Assembly (NCBI GenBank): GCA_021323395.1
Contig: JAJONL010000004.1
Span: 1 to 64,000, forward strand
Reading direction: 5' to 3'
Length of the DNA stretch: 64,000 nt
Origin: Nitrospira sp.
GTDB taxonomy: Bacteria > Nitrospirota > Nitrospiria > Nitrospirales > Nitrospiraceae
Below, piece after piece: positions 38,497 through 48,762 of the stretch (position 1 is its first letter; each line of letters opens with the position of its first letter). Both the position numbers and the translations under genes were made by a program. The notes beneath the pieces were generated by a model. The model made no database searches, was not told the origin of the DNA, and saw only the letters and a list, made by a program, of their open reading frames with translations.

Positions 38497-40482
38497 TCAC
38501 CCAGTGGCGAGCTCCTTTTCGTGGGCTGTTCCGATGTCTTCGATCAACGCGCGTAACGGTTCTGCGACTGACCAAGCCTGGGCGCAACAGCCGCGAGCGT
38601 CATGCGGTTTCTGACCGTCGAAAATTTCCGACACCTGTCCTAAGCAGACCTCATCGAGATGGAAGAGCAATCCATCGAGAAACCCCCTCGCCTCAGACCG
38701 TACCGACGCACGCGCGCCATAGGTCTTCACCCAAGCCGTAACGAACGCCCCGAGCAGAAACGGCCACACGGTGCCCTGGTGGTAGGCGGCATCTCGCTCA
38801 GTCACTGTCCCCCGATAGCAGGAACGAAATCGGATATCCTCCGGCGCCAACGTGCGTAACCCGACCGGGGTGAGCAATCGTTCTTTGATGAGCTGGAGTA
38901 TTTGTCGAGCGTGCGGGGCCGAGACCAATTGATCATCCAGCGTCAACGCATAGATCTGGTTGGGACGGAGCGAGGCGTCATCCCCGGTCTGTCCGTCGAC
39001 CACATCGAACAGGTACCCTCCGGTCTGGTACCAGAACCGAGCACGGAATGATTCAATGGCGCGCAGGCGATCGTGAAGACATTGCGCCGCATAGTCGGGC
39101 TCGCTGAACTGCAGGGCTAATTCCCTCGCCACTGCCAGCGCCCGCACCCACAGAGCCTGGACCTCCACCGGCTTGCCCTGCCGGGGTGTGACCGCCCAGT
39201 CGCCGATTTTGACATCCATCCAGGTGAGCTGCGCCCCGTCAGCCGCACTCATGATCATCCCGTCGTCATCCATCCGGATTCCGAACCTCGTCCCGCGACG
39301 ATAGCCCTCCAGAATCTGTTTGATCGCCGGCCAGGCTATGTGGCGTACGCCGGTAAGGTCTCGACTGTAATGAAGATAGCGCCCGACGGCGTGGACGAAC
39401 CACAACGAGGCATCGATCGTATTGTAATCGGGCGGCTCCCCTCTATCGGGAAATCGATTCGGCACCATGCCTTGCGATATCTGTGCGGCGAACGCTTCGA
39501 TTACCTGCCGTGCCATGTCATAACGGCCGGTCACCAAACAGAGTCCCGGCAAGGCCACGAAACTGTCCCGTCCCCAGTCTGTAAACCAAGGATATCCGGC
39601 TATCACGGTCTGCCGATCCCCACGTTTCACAAGGTAGGCATCAGTGGCAGCCCAGAGCCTGCGTGTCAATCGGTCACCCGTCGGCACGGCTTGTAATCTC
39701 CCCTCGCGGCGGCGACGCTCCTGAGTCATCAACTGCCCGACATCCAGAGAGAGAAGATTCTCGGTGGACAAGACTAGCTCTGCCGCCGATCCAGGCATGA
39801 GTGAGAATGCCCATTCGCCGGGTGACCACCAATCTTCTATAGGATCCAGTCCTCGCTCCTGTTCGGTCCGATACTGCACATCGCGATACCAATCCGGCCC
39901 GTGCTGATAGTGTCCGTTGTGGAAAGCATGCACCGCAGGCAAACTTACGTAGGGCTGCCAGGTCACCCGACCTTCTTCTATGGCGGCATGGTTATGGAGG
40001 TCGGCGTTCTCATGGTGGTTCGCATGGTAATCTCGACACGAGAGCATCGGCCTCACGCGCAAGAGCACCCCAGACGATCCCTGGCCGACCAGTCTCCATC
40101 GGACCACGACCATATCGCGCCCATGAGGACAGAACAGCTCTCGTTCAACCTGCATGCCGTAGGCCGCATAGCGCCAAGTCGGCCAAGGGTCCGCAGAAAA
40201 CCCCTCGCAATACCGGTAGCCATCCGGATGCACGGCGCCGCGATACAGATTCGTCGAGAGCGGGAAAGCGTGATCACCGGCCTCCACCCATTCCTCAAGG
40301 TGATTCACCAGGACCACGCGATCGACCGGCGGATGTCTGGCCACCAGCAGCAAGGCGTGGTAGCGACGCGTATTCGCTCCCGCGACGGTTCCTGAGGCAT
40401 AGCCTCCCCGCCCATTCGTCTCCAGCCATTCAAGCGCGAGCGCTCGTTCAAGGTCCTGGCAGCGTAGGGAATCGACCGTCAA
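38497..40482 (-). CDS. Amylo-alpha-1,6-glucosidase (glycogen debranching enzyme)
   Basis: LEWLETNGRGGYASGTVAGANTRRYHALLLVA; AGYPWFTDWGRDSFVALPGL; NTIDASLWFVHAVGRYL; YHQGTVWPFLLGAF. Confidence 0.93.
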   Translation of the reverse strand: MTVDSLRCQDLERALALEWLETNGRGGYASGTVAGANTRRYHALLLVARHPPVDRVVLVNHLEEWVEAGDHAFPLSTNLYRGAVHPDGYRYCEGFSADPWPTWRYAAYGMQVERELFCPHGRDMVVVRWRLVGQGSSGVLLRVRPMLSCRDYHANHHENADLHNHAAIEEGRVTWQPYVSLPAVHAFHNGHYQHGPDWYRDVQYRTEQERGLDPIEDWWSPGEWAFSLMPGSAAELVLSTENLLSLDVGQLMTQERRRREGRLQAVPTGDRLTRRLWAATDAYLVKRGDRQTVIAGYPWFTDWGRDSFVALPGLCLVTGRYDMARQVIEAFAAQISQGMVPNRFPDRGEPPDYNTIDASLWFVHAVGRYLHYSRDLTGVRHIAWPAIKQILEGYRRGTRFGIRMDDDGMIMSAADGAQLTWMDVKIGDWAVTPRQGKPVEVQALWVRALAVARELALQFSEPDYAAQCLHDRLRAIESFRARFWYQTGGYLFDVVDGQTGDDASLRPNQIYALTLDDQLVSAPHARQILQLIKERLLTPVGLRTLAPEDIRFRSCYRGTVTERDAAYHQGTVWPFLLGAFVTAWVKTYGARASVRSEARGFLDGLLFHLDEVCLGQVSEIFDGQKPHDARGCCAQAWSVAEPLRALIEDIGTAHEKELATG

Positions 40483-40485
40483 TAC

Positions 40486-43188
40486 CTACTCTCCCGACTG
40501 CTGAATCAATTTGGCCACGAGACCGGTCCATCCGGTCTGGTGGCCGGCGCCGATGCCGGCTCCGTTGTCGCCATGGAAATATTCATAGAACAGCACGAGG
40601 TCGCGCCAGTGCGGATCCTGTTGAAACTTCTCCGTTCCACCATAGACCGGACGCCTGCCGTCCGGGCCGCGTAGAAAGGTATGGGTCAGGCGGCGTGACA
40701 ACTCGGCCGCCACTTCGGCCAGGTTCAGTTTCTTCCCGGATCCCGTGGGATATTCCACGGTAAAGGTATCGCCCAAGAAGTAGTGAAACTTCTGCAGGGA
40801 TTCGATCAGTAGATAATTCACCGGAAACCATATGGGCCCTCGCCAATTCGAATTGCCTCCGAAGAGACCGGTGGTGGACTCAGCCGGTTGGTACTCGACG
40901 CGATAGTCCATCCCCACCGAGGAGAACACGTAAGGGTGATCCTTGTGGTAGCGAGACAAGGCCCTCACGCCATGATGTGACAAGAATTCGTTTTCATCCA
41001 ACATGTACCGCAGCACCTTGGTCAGCCGACGGCGGTTCACGAGCGACAAGAATCGACGCACCCCTCCATCGTGCGAGTGGGTTTCGACGTGGAGGCTGAA
41101 GTCGGGCCGGTTTTCAAGGAACCATTGCATGCGGTGCTTGAAGCGCGGCAGCTGATCGATCAGTTCGGAATCCAACGTCTCCACGGCAAACAACGGAATC
41201 AGCCCGACCATCGATCGAAGTTTCAAGGGAAACGTCTTTCCATCAGGCAAATGGAGCACATCATAATAAAAGCCGTCCTCCTTGTTCCACAATTCGATCT
41301 GCTCATTGCCGATGTTGTTCATCGCCCGGCAGATGTAGACGAAATGCTCGAAAAATTTACTCGCCACATCCTCATACGCGCGGTCTTCCCGCGCCAGTTC
41401 GAGCGCGATGGACAACATGTTGAGGCAATACATCCCCATCCAACTGGTCGCGTCGGACTGCTCGATGTGCCCGCCGGTCGGGAGGGGTTTGCTCCGGTCG
41501 AAGACGCCGATATTGTCCAAGCCGAGGAACCCGCCTTGGAAAATATTCTTTCCCTCGGCATCCTTCCGATTCACCCACCAGGTGAAGTTCAACAGGAGCT
41601 TGTGAAACACGCGTTCCAGGAACAGGCGGTCTCCGACGCCTTTGCGTTTCTTTTCGATCTTATAGACGCGCCAGGCCGCCCAGGCATGCACCGGCGGATT
41701 GACATCCCCCAATGCCCATTCATAGGCCGGGATCTGCCCGTTGGGATGCATGTACCATTCACGCAGCATCAGCACGAGCTGATCCTTGGCAAATCGTGAA
41801 TCCACGAGTGCGATCGGCAGGCAGTGGAATGCGAGGTCCCAGGCTGCGTACCAAGGGTATTCCCACTTATCCGGCATGGAAATGACATCCGCATTGTAGA
41901 GATGCGTCCAGTCGCTATTCCTTCCGCGCAGTCGTTCCGGAGGCGGCTCCGGTCCGGAAGGATCCCCCTTGAGCCAGCGATCGACATCATAATAATAGAA
42001 TTGTTTATTCCACAGCAGGCCGGCGAAGGCTTGTCGCTGCACCATGCGCGCATCCTCAGACACATCAGCAGGCGCCAGTCCCGCATAAAACTCATCGGCC
42101 TCCTTGATCCGTTCTGCGAAGACGGCATCGAATGTCGTGGGATCCAGCCCCCCTTCGATCGATCCATTGGTGAACCGCACTCGAATGGTCACGGGCTGTC
42201 CCGGCATTGCCGAAAGCACATAATGGGCCGCGGCCTTCGATCCGATGTGGCTGGGATTCACGGCTGACTTATCACCGCGGACTACGTAGTCATTGATGCC
42301 GTCCTTCACATACTGCGCCCCGTCCGCATCGCCATAGAGACGGCGCCGATTGGTTTCGTTTTCCGTAAACAGCAGGTCCGGCGCGCCTTCGCACAACAGC
42401 CGACGCAAGCCGTAATATTCGTGATCAAACTCAACCACGCTCGCGCCGGTAGTCGACTCGCCTTTCCGCATCCGCGGGCGACGCTCATCCAGCCCCCACG
42501 ACCAGGTGTTTCGGAACCAGATGGTGGGTAACAGCGTCAGTTCGGCCGGCTCCGGCCCGCGGTTGATCACGTGAATACGGAGCAGCAGGTCCTCAGGCGT
42601 CGCCTTGGCATATTCCACCGACACATCGAAGTACCGGTTGTCGTCGAAGATGCCAGTATCGAGCAATTCGAATTCGGGATCGGTCCGGCTTCGACGGCGG
42701 TTCTCTTCGACCAATCGTTCGTAGGGAAAGGCCGCCTGAGGATATTTGTAGAGAAACTTCATGTAGGAATGGGTCGGCGTGGAGTCGAGGTAAAAGTAAT
42801 ATTCTTTGGGATCTTCCCCGTGGTTCCCTTCATTCCCCGTGAGGCCGAACAGGCGTTCTTTGAGAATAGGATCTCGACCGTTCCAAAGAGCCAGCGCAAG
42901 GCAGATGAACTGATGCCGATCGCAAATTCCGGCGAGGCCGTCTTCGTTCCAGCGATAGGCTTTCGAGCGGGCATGGTCGTGCGGGACCGCTTCCCAGGCC
43001 GTTCCATAGGGGCTGTAATCTTCCCGGACCGTTCCCCAGGCACGCTCACTGACATAGGGACCCCAACGTTTCCAATGTTCCCGGCGCAGGTCATCTTCAT
43101 CGAGACGTCGTTGCTCCGCCGATTGAGACGGCACAGGTTTTCCTCTCGGGACGGTCGACATCGAGTCTCTCCTGGTTGGACAGGGCAC
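40486..43188 (-). CDS. GH63-like (MGH1-type) glucosidase
   Basis: [113 protein letters not shown]. Confidence 0.92.
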   Translation of the reverse strand: MPCPTRRDSMSTVPRGKPVPSQSAEQRRLDEDDLRREHWKRWGPYVSERAWGTVREDYSPYGTAWEAVPHDHARSKAYRWNEDGLAGICDRHQFICLALALWNGRDPILKERLFGLTGNEGNHGEDPKEYYFYLDSTPTHSYMKFLYKYPQAAFPYERLVEENRRRSRTDPEFELLDTGIFDDNRYFDVSVEYAKATPEDLLLRIHVINRGPEPAELTLLPTIWFRNTWSWGLDERRPRMRKGESTTGASVVEFDHEYYGLRRLLCEGAPDLLFTENETNRRRLYGDADGAQYVKDGINDYVVRGDKSAVNPSHIGSKAAAHYVLSAMPGQPVTIRVRFTNGSIEGGLDPTTFDAVFAERIKEADEFYAGLAPADVSEDARMVQRQAFAGLLWNKQFYYYDVDRWLKGDPSGPEPPPERLRGRNSDWTHLYNADVISMPDKWEYPWYAAWDLAFHCLPIALVDSRFAKDQLVLMLREWYMHPNGQIPAYEWALGDVNPPVHAWAAWRVYKIEKKRKGVGDRLFLERVFHKLLLNFTWWVNRKDAEGKNIFQGGFLGLDNIGVFDRSKPLPTGGHIEQSDATSWMGMYCLNMLSIALELAREDRAYEDVASKFFEHFVYICRAMNNIGNEQIELWNKEDGFYYDVLHLPDGKTFPLKLRSMVGLIPLFAVETLDSELIDQLPRFKHRMQWFLENRPDFSLHVETHSHDGGVRRFLSLVNRRRLTKVLRYMLDENEFLSHHGVRALSRYHKDHPYVFSSVGMDYRVEYQPAESTTGLFGGNSNWRGPIWFPVNYLLIESLQKFHYFLGDTFTVEYPTGSGKKLNLAEVAAELSRRLTHTFLRGPDGRRPVYGGTEKFQQDPHWRDLVLFYEYFHGDNGAGIGAGHQTGWTGLVAKLIQQSGE

Positions 43189-43414
43189 AGGTGGCTTAAA
43201 CAGGCGCCAGCATGCACCGCGCCCCTGAAAGATTCAACTGAGATTGAAGAGAATGTTTCGAGGGTTTCCAGGAAATGTCGCGCCAGGGAAGAAGAACTTG
43301 CTCACAACCGATGCGCACAGAATTGGAAGACTGAACCGAAATAAGAGTTGACGGGAACCCACATGAGGAAGAGGAAGACAGGAATGAACCAGGTCTCAGC
43401 GGAACGGAAGCCGG

Positions 43415-43600
43415 CTAACTCCAGACGACGGCTTCTTGATTCATGAGGTAATCGATCACCTCTATGCTGTCACGCAACTGCAGTTGCGCCTGCTCCGACA
43501 TGGGCAACACCGCACCTAAGAGCTTGCCGGATTCCAGCTCTGCCAAGTTCGGGATCCCGTCGGTGCTGCGCTTCTCAAGATCGAATCGAAAACTGGCCAT
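43415..43600 (-). CDS. Small hypothetical protein
   Basis: MASFRFDLEKRSTDGIPNLAELESGKLLGAVLPMSEQAQLQLRDSIEVIDYLMNQEAVVWS. Confidence 0.5.
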   Translation of the reverse strand: MASFRFDLEKRSTDGIPNLAELESGKLLGAVLPMSEQAQLQLRDSIEVIDYLMNQEAVVWS

Positions 43601-43764
43601 GTGGTACCTCCAATGCCTTGTCGGTCGTGGTACAGCAATTCTTGAGCCACTCCGGAAGAATTCAAATGCACCGCGCACAATGAAGCATAGCATACGAAGT
43701 GCTACGGCCGGACAGCCGACTAACCGCTCAATTTATTCTTGCTTTACCGTCGAGTCTGGCGAGC

Positions 43765-44787
43765 CTAGTGTGACTCGGCAAGCGGAGGCAGGGCGCCGAG
43801 ATAGGAAAATTCCCCGATTTTGACGAGCGCCGTATCGGCTCGGAGGCGGAAATCATCGCTCGCGGTGTCAACGAACCGTGGGTCGACCGTCAAATCGGAA
43901 TCGGGCTTCAGTTCAGGAGCCGGCTGGCGAGGGGGGCCAGGCCGAAGATAGTTGGATTCAGAGTTCTGCATCGCATTGTAGGACAATGCCACATGGCTCG
44001 AAGGACCCACGACGAATCCATACCGGTTGAGACTCACGATGTTGCCGGACGCTTCATTCTGTGACGTTCCCAAAAACGCCGCACCTCCGCCGTTTTTCAC
44101 GAGTGTATTGCCGACCAGCACGGCGCGCGACTGATCATTGACGATCACCGCCTCGAACAGGCTCCTTGTAATGATGTTCCGTTCAAGGCGAACGCTGGAT
44201 TTGCCCGCCACGCTGACCCCATGGTCGTTATCATGGATGAAGTTGTCTCGCAGCACCGCCTGAGAATTCGCAAACTGCACGCCGGTGGTTTCACTGCCGC
44301 CGATGATGCAGTTCTCAATGCGAACATCCTCGACTTGCTGGGTGAACAACATGCCCTTCACCCGCACGTGATGCAGTAGGATGCCGTGACCATTGAACAT
44401 CCCCATCGCATGTCCGCCATGCTCGTTGATGGTGAAACCCGAAATCTCAATATCCGTCGCCCCATAGGGCCATTTGCCGACATGGAACACCCCCACCCGT
44501 TCTCGTCCCAGGAGGGTCACCTGATCCATACCTGCGCCGATGAGGCGAATCTTTTCTTTGCTGTGGATGGTCACATCTTCAGCATAGGCTCCCGGCTTGA
44601 TGAAAATGGTGTCGCCCTTCTTCGCCGCATCCACCGCTTCCTGGATGGAGCGGTATCGGCCGGACCCGTCCAGCGCGACCACGATCTGCTGGGCATCGGT
44701 TCGAGCCGCCTCGTCGGCCCATAGGGGCGAATGACCCGTGACCCCGAGCAACAGGCACAGGATGACGATGTTCAATAACCATTGCAT
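43765..44787 (-). CDS. Secreted right-handed beta-helix (pectinesterase-like fold) protein
   Basis: Signal peptide; IVVALDGSGRYRSIQEAVDAAKKGDTIFIKPGAYAEDVTIHSKEKIRLIGAGMDQVTL, then repeated IENCIIGG/NTLVKNGG-type rungs. Confidence 0.85.
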   Translation of the reverse strand: MQWLLNIVILCLLLGVTGHSPLWADEAARTDAQQIVVALDGSGRYRSIQEAVDAAKKGDTIFIKPGAYAEDVTIHSKEKIRLIGAGMDQVTLLGRERVGVFHVGKWPYGATDIEISGFTINEHGGHAMGMFNGHGILLHHVRVKGMLFTQQVEDVRIENCIIGGSETTGVQFANSQAVLRDNFIHDNDHGVSVAGKSSVRLERNIITRSLFEAVIVNDQSRAVLVGNTLVKNGGGAAFLGTSQNEASGNIVSLNRYGFVVGPSSHVALSYNAMQNSESNYLRPGPPRQPAPELKPDSDLTVDPRFVDTASDDFRLRADTALVKIGEFSYLGALPPLAESH

Positions 44788-44873
44788 AGCAGGAATGGTC
44801 ATACCGCCGGGCATGACGAGAAGTCAATCGGCCACGTTGCTGGAGCAGGCACCCCGTGGTATCTTCCCACCCT

Positions 44874-45476
44874 ATGATTCTCGTGGGCCTCACCGGCGGA
44901 GTCGCGACCGGCAAGAGCACGGTCGCCAAGATGTTCGAACAATGCGGCGCCTATACCATCGATGCCGATCTGCTCGCCCACGCGGTCGTTCAACCAGGCA
45001 AACCAGCCTGGCGGGCCATCGTCGCAGCGTTCGGCAAAACCCTCCTCAACCCCGATCACACCGTCAATCGCCACGCCCTCGGCGCCATAGTTTTTCGAAA
45101 CCCATCCAAGTTGCGCCACCTTGAGCGAATCATCCATCCCCGCGTTGCGCGTGAGCAAGCCAAACTGACCAGACAAGCCGCTCACCAGGACCCAAAGGCC
45201 GTCGTCGTCTACGACGTCCCACTGCTGTTCGAAGCCGGGATCGACAGACGGGTGCGGAAAACCGTGGTCGTGACCGCTGATCGCGAAACCCAAATCACCC
45301 GCCTTAAAAAACGTAACGGCTTCACCCGCGCAGACGCCATCCGACGCATTCGCTGTCAAATGCCTCTTCAAGAAAAGGCCGCAGCCGCCGACTATGTCCT
45401 TGACGGCACCGCCCCCCGTTCTCGATTGCAGACCCACGTGAAACGCCTCTATCGCGAATTCCGGTCCCTCGCATAG
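44874..45476 (+). CDS. coaE: Dephospho-CoA kinase
   Basis: MILVGLTGGVATGKSTVAKMFEQCGAYTIDADLLAHAVV; LERIIHPRV; VYDVPLLFEAG. Confidence 0.95.
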   Translation: MILVGLTGGVATGKSTVAKMFEQCGAYTIDADLLAHAVVQPGKPAWRAIVAAFGKTLLNPDHTVNRHALGAIVFRNPSKLRHLERIIHPRVAREQAKLTRQAAHQDPKAVVVYDVPLLFEAGIDRRVRKTVVVTADRETQITRLKKRNGFTRADAIRRIRCQMPLQEKAAAADYVLDGTAPRSRLQTHVKRLYREFRSLA

Positions 45477-45519
45477 CGGCCGCTTTTCCCTCGCCGCTTC
45501 CATGTGTTAGCATCAGTTC

Positions 45520-46446
45520 ATGCAACATCTTGTCATCATCGGGTCCGGCCCGGCGGGACTCACCGCCGCGCTCTATGCCGCGCGGGCCAACCTGTCACCG
45601 TTGCTCATCGAAGGCTGGCAATCCGGAGGACAGTTGACCACGACGACCGAGGTCGAAAACTTCCCAGGCTTTTCCAAGGGCATCATGGGCCCTGAATTGA
45701 TGAAGGAAATGCGCGCTCAGGCGGAACGATTCGGCACGAAATTTTTGACCGGCGACGTCTCGGCCGTCGATCTCAAGGGAAAACCATTTCGTCTGACCAT
45801 CGATGGGGAACAACTGGTGGAAACGGCTGCCCTGATCATCGCCACCGGCGCGTCGCCTATTCGCCTCGGACTGCCGAACGAAGCCCGACTCACGGGACAT
45901 GGGGTCTCGACCTGCGCCACCTGTGATGGGTATTTTTTCCGCGGCAAGGAGCTGATCGTCGTCGGCGGTGGAGACAGCGCGGTGGAAGAAGCCATCTTCC
46001 TGACCAAATTCGCTCGCCTGGTGACCCTGGTCCACCGGCGGGACAAGCTGCGGGCCTCCAAAATCATGCAGGACCGTGCGATGAAAAACGAAAAGATTGC
46101 CTTCGCATGGAATTCGGTCGTCGACAATATTCTTGGGCAAGACGTGGTCACCGGGGTCCGGCTTAAGAACATCGTGACGGGGGCTTCGACCGACTTGCCC
46201 TGTGACGGGGTGTTCGTCGCCATCGGGCACCGTCCCAATACGCCTCTCTTCGCTGGCCAACTCGATTTGGATTCGGAGGGTTATATCCGCACCTTCCAAG
46301 GGACCGCGACCAGCGTTGCGGGCGTCTTTGCCGCCGGCGACGTCCAAGACAAGGAGTACCGACAAGCCGTGACCGCCGCCGGTTCCGGCTGCATGGCCGC
46401 CATCGACGCCGAGCGGTTTCTTGAATCAGTTCATCATTCCGTCTAA
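45520..46446 (+). CDS. trxB: Thioredoxin reductase
   Basis: LVIIGSGPAGLTAALYAARA; GVSTCATCDGYFFRGKELIVVGGGDSAVEEAIFLTKFA; GVFAAGDVQDKEYRQAVTAAGSGCMAAIDAERFLE. Confidence 0.96.
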   Translation: MQHLVIIGSGPAGLTAALYAARANLSPLLIEGWQSGGQLTTTTEVENFPGFSKGIMGPELMKEMRAQAERFGTKFLTGDVSAVDLKGKPFRLTIDGEQLVETAALIIATGASPIRLGLPNEARLTGHGVSTCATCDGYFFRGKELIVVGGGDSAVEEAIFLTKFARLVTLVHRRDKLRASKIMQDRAMKNEKIAFAWNSVVDNILGQDVVTGVRLKNIVTGASTDLPCDGVFVAIGHRPNTPLFAGQLDLDSEGYIRTFQGTATSVAGVFAAGDVQDKEYRQAVTAAGSGCMAAIDAERFLESVHHSV

Positions 46447-46742
46447 CTCCTCCACAGAATGCTCAAAATGAGCCTCCAACGAAGCCGCAGGCGAGACACA
46501 TACCGGAAGCGTACCCGCAGGGATACGTTGAGGATTTTGGTGGGTTGAGAACAATATTGGCGGCCATTGACGGCAAGCACTTTCTTGAATCAGTTCATCA
46601 TTCCATCTAACTCATCCTCAGGATGCTCAAAATGGTCGTCCAACGAGGCCGCAGACGAAACAAAACCGGAGACGTACCCTTGCGGTACGTTGAGGATTTT
46701 GGTGAGTTGAGAACGAAGTTGACGGCCATTTTCAGCATCCTC
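46395..46742. repeat. Tandem duplication (about 164-bp unit) of the trxB 3' end plus a palindromic intergenic element
   Basis: tttcttgaatcagttcatcattcc at 46417 and 46581; atgctcaaaatg near 46458 and 46622; gttgaggattttggtg near 46527 and 46689. Confidence 0.88.
46620..46741. repeat. Palindromic intergenic element with near-perfect 16-bp terminal inverted repeats
   Basis: aggatgctcaaaatgg (46620-46635) and ccattttcagcatcct (46726-46741), one mismatch; internal hairpin acgtacc...ggtacgt. Confidence 0.85.
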
Positions 46743-46751
46743 TAACCACCC

Positions 46752-47930
46752 ATGCGCTGCGCGATCGTCCACTACCACGAACTCGCCCTCAAAGGCCGTA
46801 ACCGCGATTTCTTTGAACAACGGCTTGTCCGCAATCTGCGGCTGGCGCTGAGAGATTTGCAGATCCGGCGAGTCGAGTCCCTGCAGGGACGCATCCGGAT
46901 TACGATCCCCGACCAGATATCCACTGATGCGGTCGCGGAGCGCTTACGTCGGACCTGCGGCGTCGCCAACTTCCTCTTGACCGAATCCGTGCCGCTGAAT
47001 TTGAAGCATCCTGACCTATTGGAGCTCAAGCAGAGGGCGGAACGATTGGTCGCGCTAGAAGATTTTCAGACATTTCGTGTGACGGCCAAACGGGCGGACA
47101 AACGGCTCCCGCTGACCTCCATGGATGTCGAACGCGACATCGGGGGATACCTCTGTGAGGTCACGGGGAAAACCGTCAAACTGAAACAACCGGACCTTAC
47201 CCTCTATATCGAGCTGCTCTCGCACGAAGCTCATGTGGCCGCAAGAAAAATATCGGGGCCCGGAGGCATGCCGGTGGGAACGAGCGGGAAAGTGGCCTGC
47301 CTGCTCTCCGGCGGAATCGACTCTCCTGTCGCGGCCTACCGCATGATTAAACGCGGCTGCAAAGCAGTCTTCGTACACTTTTCAGGTCATCCGCTGGTCA
47401 GCCGGGCCTCGGAGGAAAAGGTACAGGAACTGGTCCAGTTGCTGACGGCCTATCAATATCATTCACAACTGTACATCGTGCCGTTCGGTGAGATTCAACG
47501 CGACATCGTTGCAAATGCCCCGGCGCCCTTCCGGGTGGTGTTGTACCGGCGGATCATGGTGCGCATTGCGGAAGAATTGGCGCGGCGTGAGGGCTGCTGG
47601 GCCCTCGTCACCGGCGATAGTCTCGGGCAGGTCGCGTCACAAACAGCGGAGAACCTCTCGGTGGTCGAGGAAGCGGCGGAACTCCCACTCCTCCGCCCGC
47701 TCATCGGCATGGATAAAATTGAGATTACCGAACAGGCGCAACAGCTCGGCAGTTTCACCACCTCGATTGAGCCGGATCAGGATTGCTGCAAGCTCTTCGT
47801 GCCGCTACACCCCAGTACCAGAACCAAGCCGGCAGATATCCATCGGATCGAACGAGGATTGGAAATCAGCACGTTCGTCAAGCAAGGGCTGGACAAGACC
47901 GAGCTGTCCACCTTCACTTTCCCTTCGTAA
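46752..47930 (+). CDS. thiI: tRNA 4-thiouridine synthetase ThiI
   Basis: THUMP-like N-terminus; GTSGKVACLLSGGIDSPVAAYRMIKRGCKAVFVHFSGHP; LVTGDSLGQVASQTAENLSVVEEAAELPLLRPLIGMDKIEI. Confidence 0.95.
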   Translation: MRCAIVHYHELALKGRNRDFFEQRLVRNLRLALRDLQIRRVESLQGRIRITIPDQISTDAVAERLRRTCGVANFLLTESVPLNLKHPDLLELKQRAERLVALEDFQTFRVTAKRADKRLPLTSMDVERDIGGYLCEVTGKTVKLKQPDLTLYIELLSHEAHVAARKISGPGGMPVGTSGKVACLLSGGIDSPVAAYRMIKRGCKAVFVHFSGHPLVSRASEEKVQELVQLLTAYQYHSQLYIVPFGEIQRDIVANAPAPFRVVLYRRIMVRIAEELARREGCWALVTGDSLGQVASQTAENLSVVEEAAELPLLRPLIGMDKIEITEQAQQLGSFTTSIEPDQDCCKLFVPLHPSTRTKPADIHRIERGLEISTFVKQGLDKTELSTFTFPS

Positions 47931-48507
47931 TCCGATCCAGTGCCTTTTCCCTGACGATACGGAAGTGTGCATTGAGTTCCCGCTCCATGGCCACGGCCAC
48001 CAACCAATCGGGCACTATCGTTTCCACCTCGATCAACAGTTCGAATTCCGCCCTCGTCTGATTCCCGTCACCTGCCGGCAGCAACTTCCAGACTCGATGG
48101 TAACGCTTAAAATCGCCGTCCATGAGGTCCGTGACGAGCCCGCCACCGGGCAAACTCTGTGACTCACAGAGCAGTCGCTGCTCACCGGGCAAGAGCGCAT
48201 GGGAAATGTAGAGGTCTGTGATCACCCGACCTGCATGGTCCTCAAGATTCGCCAATCGCATCCGGGTCTCAAATAGCTGGGGCCAATTGCGATAGTCTGA
48301 CAAGATGGATTGCAGGAGGGCCGGACTGCCCGGGAATAATAACGAGGCAATCGCGCGAACCCCGCCGCCGGGATCCGGCTTGACCACAAGCGCCTTGAGC
48401 GACGGGGCCGAGACGGGATCTTCGGCCCTTGCAACATTCACGGAAGATGACATCAGCCCCATCATGCAGGCGAATGACAGCGGGAGAAGAACGACAGATC
48501 GTGGCAT
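47914..48507 (-). CDS. SRPBCC (START/polyketide cyclase-like) secreted protein
   Basis: Signal peptide from MPRSVVLLPLSFACMMGL; LQSILSDYRNWPQLFETRMRLANLEDHAGRVITDLYIS; EIETIVPDWLVAVAMERELNAHFR-like C-terminus. Confidence 0.75.
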   Translation of the reverse strand: MPRSVVLLPLSFACMMGLMSSSVNVARAEDPVSAPSLKALVVKPDPGGGVRAIASLLFPGSPALLQSILSDYRNWPQLFETRMRLANLEDHAGRVITDLYISHALLPGEQRLLCESQSLPGGGLVTDLMDGDFKRYHRVWKLLPAGDGNQTRAEFELLIEVETIVPDWLVAVAMERELNAHFRIVREKALDRITKGK

Positions 48508-48762
48508 GGCGGTTTCACAAGAAGCAAAGGCATCGGTAAATCGAATGTCCGGGCGCATCCTGATTGAAGACAGGGCCCGCACCAACATCGCCTCCATCCA
48601 CAAAGCCACGCAAACCATACGTGGGCAAGCGCATCAGGATGACCTCCGGCCATGATGTACAGATTATACTGAGCGGGTCGTGGTAGTGCGAGAACGGCGA
48701 GAAGGAAATGTTTGCAAAGTGACAAGACGGACAAGCGAGATTGAGACGCGAGCCTCGATCGG

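Noticed and set aside
41071-41799. 242-aa ORF antisense to the GH63-like glucosidase
   Set aside because: No domain signature; the sense strand is unambiguous.
45595-46365. 256-aa ORF antisense to trxB
   Set aside because: Shadow ORF; trxB motifs are complete on the other strand.
46395-46742. CRISPR-like array
   Set aside because: Only about two units with a ~164-bp period and no short regular spacers; better explained as a tandem duplication with a palindromic element.
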